From Stenotrophomonas bentonitica (GTDB lineage Bacteria > Pseudomonadota > Gammaproteobacteria > Xanthomonadales > Xanthomonadaceae), in NCBI RefSeq assembly GCF_013185915.1, contig NZ_JAAZUH010000002.1, positions 744,001 to 808,000 of the forward strand: a DNA stretch of 64,000 nucleotides. The letters are read 5' to 3'. Below, piece by piece: positions 45,698 to 56,800 of the stretch. The notes beneath the pieces were generated by a model, which was not told where the DNA came from, ran no database searches, and was given only the letters and a program-made list of their open reading frames with translations. Each line of letters opens with the position of its first letter. The stretch's first letter is position 1. The position numbers were made by a program, and so were the translations under genes.

Positions 45698-46435
45698 ATG
45701 AATACTGCTACTTCCAAGATCGCGCTGGTCACCGGCGCCACCCGTGGCATCGGCCTGGAAACCGTGCGCCAGCTGGCCCAGGCCGGCGTGCATACGCTGC
45801 TGGCCGGTCGCAAGCGCGACACCGCCGTGGCCGAAGCGCTGAAGCTGCAGGCCGAGGGCCTGCCGGTGGAAGCGATCCAGCTCGACGTGGTCGACGCTGC
45901 CAGCATTGCCGCGGCCGTGCAGGAGATCAGCGACCGTCACGGTCGCCTGGACATCCTGGTCAACAACGCCGGCATCCTGCTCGACAACCCGGCGCTGGCG
46001 CCGTCGGCGCAGACCCTGGACACCTGGCGCAGCACCTTCGACACCAACCTGTTCGCGGTGATCGCCGTGACCCAGGCGTTCCTGCCGCTGCTCAACCAGT
46101 CGCCGGCCGGCCGCATCGTCAACGTGTCCAGCATCCTCGGCTCCCTGACCCTGCACAGCCAGCCCGGTTCGCCGATCTACGGCTTCATGGTGCCGGCCTA
46201 CAACGCCTCCAAGAGCGCGGTGAATGCCTGGACCGTGCAGCTGGCGTACGAGCTGCGCGAGAGCACCACCAAGGTCAACACCGTGCACCCGGGTTACGTG
46301 AAGACCGACATGAACAGTGGCGAAGGCGAGCTCGAAATCGCCGACGGCGCGCGCTCCAGCGTGGGCATGGCGCTGATCGGTGCCGACGGTCCCAACGGCA
46401 GCTTTACTTACCTGGGCGAGGTGCTGCCATGGTGA
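45698..46435 (+). CDS. smeU2: SmeU2, short-chain dehydrogenase/reductase
   Basis: A 245-residue classical SDR with the cofactor loop VTGATRGIGLETV, structural NNAG, catalytic Ser in VNVSSILGS and the active-site Tyr-x3-Lys in YNASKSAVN. Unlike SmeU1 it keeps the full catalytic set. The position between smeW and smeX matches the published operon. The substrate is unknown. It overlaps smeX by 7 nt. Confidence 0.93.
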   Translation: MNTATSKIALVTGATRGIGLETVRQLAQAGVHTLLAGRKRDTAVAEALKLQAEGLPVEAIQLDVVDAASIAAAVQEISDRHGRLDILVNNAGILLDNPALAPSAQTLDTWRSTFDTNLFAVIAVTQAFLPLLNQSPAGRIVNVSSILGSLTLHSQPGSPIYGFMVPAYNASKSAVNAWTVQLAYELRESTTKVNTVHPGYVKTDMNSGEGELEIADGARSSVGMALIGADGPNGSFTYLGEVLPW

Positions 46436-47859
46436 TCCGTGTGTTGACCGCCGCCGTTGCCAGCGCACTGCTGGCCGGCTGCGTCAGCGTCGGCCCGAAC
46501 TACCAGGCACCGCCGGCACAGCCGGTGGTCCTGCAGGGCGCGGCCGCGCCGGTGTTCAGTACTACTTCGCCGGTGGCCAGCTGGTGGGCGCAGTTCGACG
46601 ACCCGGTGCTGGAACAGCTGGTGCACGACGCGCTGGGCGACAACCTCGACCTGCGCATCGCCATGGCGCGGGTCCGCGAGGCCCGTGCGGTGTTCGTCGA
46701 ACAGCGCCTGGACCAGTTGCCGCATGTCACCGCGGGCGGCAGTTACGACCGCCGCAAGCAGCCGGACCTGACCGCCGGTGGCGAGCGCGTCTTCGGCGAA
46801 ACCTACCAGCTTGGCTTTGATGCGGGCTGGGAGCTGGACCTGTTCGGTCGCCAGCGCCGGGCCGCCGAAGCGGCGCGCGCCGACCTCGGCGCAGAGCAGG
46901 ACAACCTGGCCGACGCGCAGGTCACCGTGGCTGCGGAAGTGGCACGCAATTACTTTGAGCTGCGCGGCACCCAGAAGCGGATCGACGTCGCCCAGCGCAC
47001 CCTGGTCAACCTGCGCGACACGCAGCGTCTGACCGAAGCACGCTGGGAGCTGGGCGCGGGTAGCGAGCTGGACGTGCAGAGCAGCCGGGCGCGGTTGAAG
47101 GCGATCGAGGCCGACATTCCGCTGCTGGAAGTGGCCGAGGTGCAGTCGCGGCACCGCCTGGCGGTGCTGCTGGGGCAGCGTCCGGATGCGCTGGATGCGT
47201 TGCTGGCACCGCGCGAGGTGCCGCCGTACGCGAAGGCGTTGCCACTGGGCGACACCACCGACCTGCTGCGCCAGCGCGCCGACGTGCGCGTGGCCGAGCG
47301 TCGGCTGGCGGCTGCCACTGCGCGGGTTGGGGTGGCCACGGCCGACCTGTTCCCGCGGATCAGCCTCAGCGGTTTCGTCGGTTTCCTCTCTGGCGATGCC
47401 AGCGGGCTGGTCAACGGCAACAACAAGGCGTGGTCGGTGACCCCGTCGATCAGCTGGGCCGCGTTCGACTTCGGCACGGTCAAGGCACGGTTGCGCGCAA
47501 GCAAGGCGCAGGCCGACGGCGCTGCCGCCGAGTACGAGAAGGCGGTGCTGCTGGCGCTGGAAGACACCGAGAATGCGTTGACCCGCTATGCCAAGCAGCA
47601 GGCGCGGCTGGGCATCGTGGCCGAACAGGCGCAGGCCGCGCGGCGTGCCGAACAGCTCGCGCAGATCCGCTATCGTGAAGGCTCGGAAGACTTCCTGACC
47701 CTGCTCGATGCGCAGCGCACCCAGCTGGCCGCCGACGATGCGTTGGCGGCGGCCGAGTCCACCGTCAACGTCAGCGTCGTCGGTGTGTACAAGGCGCTGG
47801 GCGGTTGGGGCCAGCAGCAGGATGCCACCCCGCCGGCACTGGCCGGCACGATGCGGTAA
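46429..47859 (+). CDS. smeX: SmeX, outer-membrane efflux channel
   Basis: A 476-residue TolC/NodT-family lipoprotein: lipobox LAGC, then VGPNYQAP, the standard start of this family. Two OEP repeats follow (~residues 60-250 and ~265-465), with RADVRVAERRLAAATARVGV and RYREGSEDFLTLLDAQRT typical of the second. It completes the SmeVWX tripartite pump. A strong terminator follows. Confidence 0.95.
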   Translation: MVIRVLTAAVASALLAGCVSVGPNYQAPPAQPVVLQGAAAPVFSTTSPVASWWAQFDDPVLEQLVHDALGDNLDLRIAMARVREARAVFVEQRLDQLPHVTAGGSYDRRKQPDLTAGGERVFGETYQLGFDAGWELDLFGRQRRAAEAARADLGAEQDNLADAQVTVAAEVARNYFELRGTQKRIDVAQRTLVNLRDTQRLTEARWELGAGSELDVQSSRARLKAIEADIPLLEVAEVQSRHRLAVLLGQRPDALDALLAPREVPPYAKALPLGDTTDLLRQRADVRVAERRLAAATARVGVATADLFPRISLSGFVGFLSGDASGLVNGNNKAWSVTPSISWAAFDFGTVKARLRASKAQADGAAAEYEKAVLLALEDTENALTRYAKQQARLGIVAEQAQAARRAEQLAQIRYREGSEDFLTLLDAQRTQLAADDALAAAESTVNVSVVGVYKALGGWGQQQDATPPALAGTMR

Positions 47860-47866
47860 TCGTATG

Positions 47867-47900
47867 CAGGGGGCGGCATGCGTCGCCCCCTGCCATTTTT
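47867..47900 (+). terminator. Intrinsic terminator of the Sme operon
   Basis: Stem CAGGGGGCG / CGCCCCCTG with an 8-nt loop, followed by CCATTTTT. It lies 8 nt past the smeX stop. Confidence 0.88.
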
Positions 47901-48009
47901 GTAATGGTTCGCCGCAAGGGCGTACCGGGAAACCCCGCGCTGACGGCTTTGCCTCTGCCGGGTCGGTCTGGGCCGGTGCTAAAAACACCGCCAGTCCGGG
48001 AGATGAGCC

Positions 48010-48279
48010 ATGCAACGGAAGTGCTGGGAGCCGCCACGCGCGGCCAGGGAAGAACGCCATGCAGGCACTGCGGGCCTGTCGGCCAGCGTGATAGTGCTGC
48101 TGGTCGTCGCCGCGCTGACGGTCAGCCTGGGCTTTGCGTGGCTACCCGACAGCCTGCTCGGCATCGGGGTGGTCGGCGTCGGCCTGTTCCTCGCCATCAG
48201 CGCCCGCATCTGCCAGGCGCGCGAACAACACCAGGCGCTGTGCAGGGTGTTGGACAGCCTGCGCAGCGCGTTGCGATGA
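48010..48279 (+). CDS. Small two-helix membrane protein, unknown
   Basis: An 89-residue frame. A basic N-terminus (~22 residues) is followed by two hydrophobic segments (~residues 23-42 and ~48-66) and a charged helical tail (QAREQHQALCRVLDSLRSAL). GAGA lies shortly before the ATG. Codon use is like the neighbours. No family is recognised. Its 3' end converges closely with the exonuclease/phosphatase gene (6-nt gap). Confidence 0.55.
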   Translation: MQRKCWEPPRAAREERHAGTAGLSASVIVLLVVAALTVSLGFAWLPDSLLGIGVVGVGLFLAISARICQAREQHQALCRVLDSLRSALR

Positions 48280-48285
48280 AGACCG

Positions 48286-49152
48286 TCAGCGCTTCGGTGC
48301 GGCTGGGAACACCAGCTCCGCCATCACCGGATAATGGTCCGACGGCACCACGCCGTTGTACGTCTGATCCAGCGTGCTGAAATGTTTCACCCCGAAACCG
48401 CGCACCAGGATCCAATCGATCTCCACCGTGGGCGTGTCGCTGAAGTTCTGGAAGGTCAGGCGGGGCCCGTCCACCTTGCCGGCCAGTTTTCGTGCATCGG
48501 CCAGCGTGCGGGTGAATTCGGCATAGGTGGGGCTGGTCGGCTCGCTGTTGAAATCGCCGGTGACCACCACCGGAATGTCCTTCGGCAGCTTCGCCAGTCG
48601 TTCGGTAATCAGCTTCGCACCCAGCACGCGGCGCGGTTCGTCCTCATCGCGATAGGGCAGGTGGGTGTTGTACAGGTAGAACTGCTTGCCGTCGCCCTGG
48701 CGCTGGAACAACGCCCAGGTGACCATGCGCGGCATCAGGTTGCCCCAGGTGATGCTGCCGGCGACCTCCGGCGTATCCGACAACCAGAAGTTGCCCGACT
48801 CGACCACTTTCAGTTTGGCGCTGTCGTAGAACACGCCCATGTGCTCCTCGTTGTCGCCCGGACCGCGCGGTTCACCGAACCAGCGATAGCCGGGCAGGTG
48901 CTGTACCAGGTACTCGGCCTGGTTGGTCTTCAGCTCCTGGGTACCGAACACCGCCGGGTGCTGGTCCTTCAACAGCGCCACCATCGCATCGCGACGGTCC
49001 TCCCAGCGCTTGTTGGGTTCGGTATCCACCGGCGTGCGCACGTTGAATGACATCACCCGCAGCGGTTCGGGGCTCTTGGCCAGTGCGGAGCCGAGCGGCA
49101 ACGCCAGCGCGATCAGGGCCAGCAGGGCCGGACGACGAAAACGAGACAACAT
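48286..49152 (-). CDS. Secreted endonuclease/exonuclease/phosphatase-family protein
   Basis: A 288-residue protein with a signal peptide (cleaved near ALA/KS). The EEP fold is shown by RVMSFNVRTP, the metal Glu in GTQELKTNQ, YLYNTHLPYRDED, the catalytic VVTGDFNSEP and the C-terminal VPSDHYPVMAEL. The family includes DNase I-like nucleases and phosphodiesterases; secreted members of this type often act on sugar-phosphate or lipid-phosphate esters. It is 95 bp downstream of the giant toxin-like gene, on the same strand. Confidence 0.9.
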   Translation of the reverse strand: MLSRFRRPALLALIALALPLGSALAKSPEPLRVMSFNVRTPVDTEPNKRWEDRRDAMVALLKDQHPAVFGTQELKTNQAEYLVQHLPGYRWFGEPRGPGDNEEHMGVFYDSAKLKVVESGNFWLSDTPEVAGSITWGNLMPRMVTWALFQRQGDGKQFYLYNTHLPYRDEDEPRRVLGAKLITERLAKLPKDIPVVVTGDFNSEPTSPTYAEFTRTLADARKLAGKVDGPRLTFQNFSDTPTVEIDWILVRGFGVKHFSTLDQTYNGVVPSDHYPVMAELVFPAAPKR

Positions 49153-49247
49153 GGGAATCCCTCCATTCCGTGAAATCGTTTCCAGAGGGTCGCACGGAAC
49201 CTGTGTCGCTGGATATGCGCAGATTGGCGAAACGGGTAGGGCAGAAG

Positions 49248-50834
49248 TCATGTCAGGCCCCGCTCACGCCGCCAGTTCTCGAAAAATGTGACGAGGTTGG
49301 GGTTCGGGTCCATGTCGGTGGCCCCCGGCGGCGTCGGTTCGCGCGGAAGGGGCGGCGTGCCGTACTGCTGCAGGTAGCGCACCGAGAACGGAGTGGCTTC
49401 GGGGAACCGGGCGCGCAGCTGCGGCACCACCACGCCGCCGCAGGAATCGCAGGTGTCCAGCAGCGAGAACAGGCGGAAGCTGGTGGCGGTCTGGTCCTGT
49501 GCGATGCAGCTGGCGATGGCGCGTTCTGAATCGTCGATGCGCAGGAACTCTTTGGGATGCAGATACCGGTCCGAGCCCAGCACCCGCTCGCCGTCGCTGC
49601 CGAGCAGGACCGGCAGGCTGGTGATGGTGTGCAGCGGCTCCACACCTCGCATGGCCTCGCGCGCATCCACGAACCGGGTGCCATCGCCAAGGTCCGGATG
49701 AGCATCCAGGAAAATCCTGCGGGCACGTTGTCCGCCCGACAGCGCGTAGTAGATGGTGCGCTGGCCGTGCGCGTCCACCACCTCGGCAAACGCCAGGTTG
49801 GCGCCGTTGAGATGCTTGAGGATCGGTCGGCCGGCATCGGGCACCGCCAGCGACGCAGCCGTCACCGGCGCCAGGCTGCCCTTGCCGCCGGTGGCGGGAA
49901 GCAGCGCGTTGAGGATGCCGGCGACAGATGCGCGTTCTTCTTCGCCAGCGGTTGTAAGCGCACGCCAGTCCGGCACAAGCCTGCGGGCCTTGGCGACAAA
50001 GCTGCGCTGGCTTGCCCGACCGGTGAGGATCTGGTCGGCAAACACCAGCGGCGCATTGGATCCCCCGTGCACTGCCTTGTAGGCCGCATACTCCTCATAC
50101 GTGGAGTACTTCTCCAGCATGTCGTCAGGCAGCAGGGGCCTTACGTAGTTGAACTCCAGCTTCGCGATGTTGTGTCGATCCTGCTCCAGGTACGGCCGCA
50201 TCATCCTGAGCCGGTGGCGTTCCGACGCGGCCAGGAAGGCATCGATCGCCCCCTTGTCCCGGTCCGGCCGCAGGCGGGTGAAGTGGAAGACAGTCTGACC
50301 TGGCCCGGTCATGCGCGCCTGGTAGAACACGCCGTCATCGGGTTCGATGCACAGCCCGCACAGGAACGGCGAGGCCACCGGGATGCCGCGCACCCGCCGG
50401 GCGTCGTCGATACCGGGCAGCAGTGCCCGGAGGTCCACCACCGGCAGCTCCGTTTCCAGGCGCGCAACGTGTTCCTCCCCGATCCCGTCGGGAAGCCCGA
50501 ACGTGCGCTGGTCAGAGAGCGTTCCCTCCAGCGTGTCGGGGTAGGTGACGGTAGCCGGTAGGCCGAGCGCTTCCAGCTGATCGACCGGCAAGGGCACCAG
50601 TTGTGGCGCCGCGGTGCGTGCGGAGGGATTCCATGAACATACGTGGCCCTCATGCACCATCAGGCGCAGTGTTTCTCCGCTTTCCGGCGCCTTGTGCGCC
50701 AGATCCAGCGTGAACTCGCGCGTGGCGGCGGCGATGCCGTCCACGCGCTCGGGCGGCAACTGATCCAAGGGCAGGTCCTTGGCGGCGTCGGGAGTGAAGC
50801 GCAGGCGCGACTGCTGCGCGCAGGGGATCGCCAC
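49248..50834 (-). CDS. C-terminal segment of a frameshifted giant protein, with a deaminase-fold toxin domain
   Basis: A 528-codon frame that continues the protein encoded at 50.8-57.0 kb after a one-base frameshift. It begins with no start context of its own (GTG at 50834, inside the upstream frame). The last ~200 residues match the BURPS668_1122/Toxin_deaminase pattern. This has an early strand NLAFAEVVDAHGQ with ALSGG, then RIDDSERAI (DSE zinc/catalytic motif, Glu437 of this segment). FSLLDTCDSCGGVV follows (zinc cysteines 462 and 465), then QLRARFPEATPFSVRYL. These toxins deaminate nucleic-acid bases or nucleotides. Activity, target and secretion route are inference. If the shift is real the gene is broken; if it is a sequencing error the full protein is ~2,572 residues. 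Confidence 0.75.
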   Translation of the reverse strand: MAIPCAQQSRLRFTPDAAKDLPLDQLPPERVDGIAAATREFTLDLAHKAPESGETLRLMVHEGHVCSWNPSARTAAPQLVPLPVDQLEALGLPATVTYPDTLEGTLSDQRTFGLPDGIGEEHVARLETELPVVDLRALLPGIDDARRVRGIPVASPFLCGLCIEPDDGVFYQARMTGPGQTVFHFTRLRPDRDKGAIDAFLAASERHRLRMMRPYLEQDRHNIAKLEFNYVRPLLPDDMLEKYSTYEEYAAYKAVHGGSNAPLVFADQILTGRASQRSFVAKARRLVPDWRALTTAGEEERASVAGILNALLPATGGKGSLAPVTAASLAVPDAGRPILKHLNGANLAFAEVVDAHGQRTIYYALSGGQRARRIFLDAHPDLGDGTRFVDAREAMRGVEPLHTITSLPVLLGSDGERVLGSDRYLHPKEFLRIDDSERAIASCIAQDQTATSFRLFSLLDTCDSCGGVVVPQLRARFPEATPFSVRYLQQYGTPPLPREPTPPGATDMDPNPNLVTFFENWRRERGLT

Positions 50835-53800
50835 CAGCGAACGGCGCGGCCTGCAGTGACGGCAGCTCGTGCCACTGGCCGGGTGTTTCGCGTTGCGCTT
50901 CGGCGGTGGTCAGCTCGAACGCACTGCGCTGCTCATTGAGCCGGTAACTGCGCTCGCCGATCAGCATTTCCCAGTCATCGTTGCCGTGATCGAGGAATTG
51001 CGCGGGCGTGTCGCCCAGCGCAACGTGCAGACCTTCGTCCGTATGCTGGACCGGAATGGTGGGAGGCAGTTCATTTGCGAAGGTGCACGTGTCCAACCGG
51101 GGGCCGTACGGTTTTCCGGTGAACACGTCGTAGCGATGCCAGGCCGTACCGCGTGCGGCGACCAAGACCACGCTGCCATCCTCCAGCGTCGCCTCCGCGA
51201 GCGTTGGGGTGGCGGCGCGTCGCGCCTGCAGCGCCGCCTTCGGGACCCGTCCACTGGCAACCGCATGCTCAAGGGCGAGGGCAGACTCCTGCAGCGCCGG
51301 GCTGCCGCGCGCGATCCGCTTCAGCCAGTCCGCGCCCATCAGCGCCGTCTCCCAGGCATGGCTGCCGACCCACTGCGAGCCCTTGACCACGTTGCGCACG
51401 GTGCCCAGCCCGCCCTGCATCACCAGCGACGTGGCCAGCTTCTTCAGGGCTTGGGCAGACTCGGCTGCAATCGACGTGATGGTGTGCTCGCCCGCAGTGC
51501 GCACGATGCGGACGGTGCTGGCGAAGAACTCGCCCACCGGCGCCACCGTGGACACGACGTCCATCACGCAGCCGCCAATGGTATCGGCCGAGAAGTCACC
51601 GGCCCGCAGCTGTTCAACACAGCTCAAGCCGGGTACCAGGAACTCGGCCAATGCATTCAGATCGTGCAGCTCCTTCGCGTGAAGTTGCTCCAGCCCAGTG
51701 CGCTGCGCAAGTTCGTCCGTACGCGCCTGGTCCAGCCGGTCCTTCCAGAGATCCGATGCCGCCGCTCGCGCGAGCGCCTGGAAGGTGTAGGGGCCATTTC
51801 CGGTCACCGTGCTGCTGTACGGCGTCAGGGTCAGGTCAGCCAGCGGATCGAGCAGGTCGCCGTCACGCTCGCGCTGGACGTTGCCGGTGAACAATCCGTC
51901 GGTGTCCACCAGCCTGCCCAGGCTCGGGTCCTGCCATACCCGCCGCGCCACCCCGGCCTGCGGGATGATTTCGAAGCACACCGGCTCCGCGCCATGCTGG
52001 GTGGGTGTGCAACGCAGCAGCAGGCCGCGGTCGGCGTGCCGGTCGCCCAGGCTGATGCGCAGCGGCGTGCATTCCGACGATTCGATCAGGCGCCGGTCGC
52101 CTGCCGGGAGGCCTTTCAGCACCGTCTCGATGACACCGGCCAACCCCGTTTCCACGGTGCGCTTCCATGCTTCGAATGCGCTTTCGAATCGGCTCGCAGT
52201 GGTAGGGCCGTTGGTCGACACCCAGGCGTCGGCCACCACCAGTGCCTGTAGCGTGTCGTCGTTGGTGACCAGCGCGCGTTCGCGCGGATCATCGCCGCTG
52301 CCGGCGCCGGCGTTGTCCGGCTTGGCCAGTTCATACAGGTGCCTCTCGAACGCAATCAAGCGCGATGACACGATACCGTGGCGTTCCAGGTATGCCTCGC
52401 CGATGTCGACGGGACGGTGCGACCACAGCGCCGGATCCACGCCTGCCTCGCGCAGTGTCTGCGCGGCAATGTCCATGCGCTTGGGCGGATCGCTGGCCAG
52501 CTGCTGCACATGCAGCGCGTGCATGGCCTGGTCGGCCTGCACCAAGGTGAGCGCGTCGCACACCTGTTGCCCGGTGGGGGCGTCCAGCCGCGTGAGGTTG
52601 CCCGCGTCACCGTGCGCGGCCGCATACGCCAACGCTGCGGGTGCAAGCGCACGTGCCAACGCATCGTGCAGGTGATCGTGTTCGCCAGGCGTCTGCGCGG
52701 GCAGCGAGAGTTGCGCGGGCAGGGCACAGACCTCGTCGAAGCGGGCACCGCTGCAGGCGCCTGGCTGCATGCCATCCAGCAGCGTCGCGCCATGCCGCAG
52801 GGCCACGCTCTGCAGCGAGCCGCCGTAGGTGAGCCAGTCGGGAATGCCGTCCACCATCAGTGCCGGCTGCTCCAGCTCGCTGGCCAGCATCCAGTACAGC
52901 ATGTCCAGCGCGGCCGGCGACGCCTCGCCGTTGCCATCCAGTACCGCCTGGCGCAGTTCGTGGGCCAACTGCACAAATGGCACATCCACCACCTCCGGTG
53001 CGGCGAAGCGTTCGCGCAACGCGTCGATCCGGTCGAGGCCGATGTAGCGTTCCAGCATCAACTGCGCGAGCAGTGCCTGCGCACCGCGCGCGGAAGCTGT
53101 ATCTCCGGCGTCGCCACCCACCCAACCGGCCTCGGCCAGCAGCGGTTGGCAGAACGCAGCGAACTGGCGGGTGCGCGCCATCAGTGCCCAGACATTGGGT
53201 GGGGTCAACGGTTGGTCACCGATGCCGTCGCCTTCGGGCGGCTGCAGCAGGGACAGGCCGAATCCTTCGAGCAGGTCAACCAGCGCTGGCAGCTGCGCCG
53301 GGTCTACGCGAGGCGTGTCGGGGCGCGGGGGTGTGTCCGACTGGACGAGTGCTGCAAGCAGCGCATCGTCCGATGCGTCCGCGCCAAGCTCTGGCGCGTG
53401 GGGCGTCTGCAGCAGCGGGAAGTCCAGCGGCGCGCGCGCTGGCGCGGCCACGCGTGCGTCAGGCGGTAACAGCACTGCGCCGAATGCCAACGCTTCATCG
53501 GCCGTCAGCGCCGGATGCAGCCTCTGCAGGTCGATCGCCAGCGATAACACCGGCGCAGCATCGTTGGCGGGGTCGTGGGTGAGTCCCTTGGGATCGTCGC
53601 CGAGCGACAGCTGCACCTCAGCCGACGCGCCCAACATCGCAGCGCAGGTACTGGGCGACAACGGCGCCTCGCGGTCCAGCCGCGAGCCGGCGCTGCGGCC
53701 GGCGACCGAGCGTTCCAGATGCTGCCAGGCGACCTGCTGCGCACCGTCGCTGGCGCACCACCGGTCCAAAGCCTGCGGTGCCTCCATAATCCGTGACCAC

Positions 53801-56800
53801 CGCGTTGGCGGCGCCTGCGCCCCGCGCGTTGCGGAGGCGGCAGCGAGTGCCTGCTCTACGGCATTGACTACGCCCTCGCGGTTGCTGCGCATACCGGGCG
53901 TTCGCCAGAGCGATGCCAGCTCCCGGTCAGGCAGCAGGCTGAGCCACTCGTCCGGCGACAGGTGCCAGGTAGATCCGCGCTGGAAGTCGTCGCGCCAGTG
54001 GCCGAACGCTTCTGCGCCCGGCGCGTTGGCCAGCTGCCGGAAGAAACCATGGACCAGCTCTGTTGTCACGTCTTCCACGCTGATCTCCACTGCCTGTGCC
54101 ACCAGCCGCCTGGTCTCACTGCCGCGCATCAGGCGCATCAGGTCGCGCGCCTGCTGCTGTGGGTCGTCCGCGATCCGGTCGCGACCGAGCAGGTGACGCA
54201 GCACGGCGGCCGGCAGGGGCAGGGTGACCGTCATCGGCAGCAGCAAGGGTCGCAGGCGCTCGGGATTGCGTGCCAGGTCCAGCGCTTCCAGCTGGGCCAG
54301 GGCGCGGGAGGCGTGGGTGCCACCGGCCCACGCGAAGAAGCCCGCATAGGCGGGGTAGGCAGCGCGGTACCACGGGTCGGCCTTTGCCATCGGCAGGTCC
54401 AGTCCCGAGTACAGCTGCAGCAGCGGAGCGATCACCTCACCGGTGAGCACACGCAGGTCGTTGCGGCGGGGATCGATCACCGACTGCAGCGGCGGTTCCA
54501 GGTCTTCGTAGCGCGCCAGCGAGGCGGCGACCTGGTGGAACAGCGCGCCCAGTTCGGTAACCCAATGCGTGCCAGCCACGGCAGCCTTGCGATCGAGGTG
54601 GTCGCGCCAGTCGGCAGTGCTGGGCGGCTTGCCGCGCCAGTCCCAGTCCTTGCCGAAGCGCAGTTCATCGACCTCACCGCGCAGCGTCACCAGCAGGTCC
54701 GCGAGCAGGGTGTCCGCGCTGTCGAGCAGGTCGAACGTCGTTTCGTCCAGCAACGCAGGTTGCGCCTGTACCAGCCAGGTGCGCATCTTTTCGGTACTGG
54801 AGCCGTGCGGTAATGGCCTGCCGTAGGCGAGGTGCATGCGCGCACGGTGCGCCTGCAGCTGCGCGTCGGTCATCGGCGTTGCCATGCGGCCAGCCACGGT
54901 GTCGGTGTGCCAGGCCAACCCATCGAAGTGCGCATGCGCGGTGACCAATGCGTTGGGGTCCTGTGCCTGCACGTGCGCGACGGCCGCGCGACCGACGCGG
55001 GCAAGGCTGTGCATCGCCCTGCGTTCGCCTTCGGCGTGCGGGTGCTGGGTGAGCTGTTCCAGCATGCGCGCGAACGCGTAGGCGCGTGCGCTGGCGCCGC
55101 CGTCGGCCAGGCTGCGGCGGGCGCCTTCCGGCAGCATCGGCAACTTCTGCAGCGCCTCGTACCACGCCCGTGCGGGCTTGGATCCGAAGAAGGCAGCCAG
55201 TGCGTCCGGGCTGGGAGCACGGTGCTGCAGGTCCAGCCCGGCCTGCGCAAACGCATCGGTGACTGCTGCATGCAGGCCACCGAGGGTGCGCGGTACCTGC
55301 CAATCCAACGCGTTCCACCAGTCGCCGGGTACCAGGCGGTCGAGCAGCGGCGCCTGTACCAGCAGCGGCAGCCGGCCGTCGACTGGAAGCATCTCCTGGG
55401 CCACCGCGCCGTAGCGCGGCAACGCGGCGGGCGCGGCGGCGGCCGGTTGGCCCACATCGGTCAGCGCGCCGGCATCTGCGCGTGGCGCGGGCGTGCGGTG
55501 GTGAAGCATCGGCCTCGCCGTGGGTGCCGGCACGATGTCGTTCACGGGGCACATCCCGTCTGTCGGCGTGGCGCGCGTGGCGTCGGGCGCCGTCAACGTG
55601 GTCGGTCCGGCGGGCTGACGTGCGAGGAATGCGCCGATCCCTGCGCTTTGCTCGCGCAACATGCCGGGTACGTTATGCGGCGCTTCCCAGCACTGACCGC
55701 GCAGCGCCACGGCACTGCCCATCTGCTGGCGGCCAAGCAGGGGGCCGGTGTCGTCCACTAGCGGTGCTTCACCCGCCAGCGGCGTACAGGCCACTACGTT
55801 GACCCGCTGTGCCCACGCACCGCCTAGCCCGAAAGGCTGCACGGCGTTCGCGACCGCTTCGGGCGTCGGCATGGCCCTGCTGCCCAGCAGACTCGCGCCT
55901 TTCACTGCAGCAAAGCCGAGGCCTGCGCCGGCCTCCACCAGCCTCTGCAGCTGCCACGGAAGGCTAAGCAGGCTGACCGCTGCATTCGCGAGGCTGTCGT
56001 AACGGCCCAAGGGCTGCACGGGAGCAGGGGTGTCGATGGTGGCCTGTTCCGCCACGGCCAGCAGCTGCATGGCCAGCGGCGGAGGCGCCTTTCCGGAAGC
56101 TGCTTCCGCCGTGGAGGATGCGTCGGACCCGGTGCGCGTTGTGACCTGCTGCATCGCGGACAAGCGTGCACGAATGTTCTCAATCGACCCGGCATCGCCT
56201 GCGTGGGCAAACACCGTGCGCAGTCCCGCGCGCGGATCGAGAAGGCTGGCATCGCGCTGCTCATGCTGGCGCACGCATTTGAGCGCCTCCCGCTGCGTCT
56301 CGGTGGAGGCGGTTGGTGCCAGTTCTGCGAGGATCTTCGCCATGGCGGCATGGCGTTTTTCGGTATTCAGACCACCGTACTGCGTGCGCTGATGGTCGAG
56401 CGCAACCTGCCGGGCGTCCACGTCCACGTCCGCATCGCGCGCACGCGGGTCGGCAAGCATTTCCTGCCACGCACCAGGCGTCTTGTCCAAGGGCCGATAC
56501 AACGCATCGCGCAGGCGCTGCAACAGCGGATCGCGACCGGAAACAGCCGCAGTCAAGCGCGCCCTTTCGGCAATGCATTCCACCTCCCAGTGCGCCTGCG
56601 GCAGGCGCAGGGCATACAGCAGCACGCAGCGCCAGGCGCCGGCCTCGTCGTCGCTGCAGGAGGGAAGTGCGCACCGAGTGGCCAACCACTCCGACAGTGC
56701 ATCGCCGAGCGGGCTGCCTGGCAACCCGCCGTCGAGCAAGGCCCCCAGCAGCGTGGTATCGATCGGCCCCTTGGCCAGCGCGTCCGCCAACGCGTCCAGC

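Noticed and set aside
42410..46468. A 1,352-codon open frame on the minus strand opposite smeW, smeU2 and part of smeX
   Set aside because: It is antisense to recognised efflux genes, has His/Arg/Gln-rich composition typical of GC-rich shadow frames and no protein family features.
50820..50850. Programmed ribosomal frameshifting in the giant gene
   Set aside because: No recognisable slippery heptamer followed by a pseudoknot is visible; a sequencing error or mutation is simpler.
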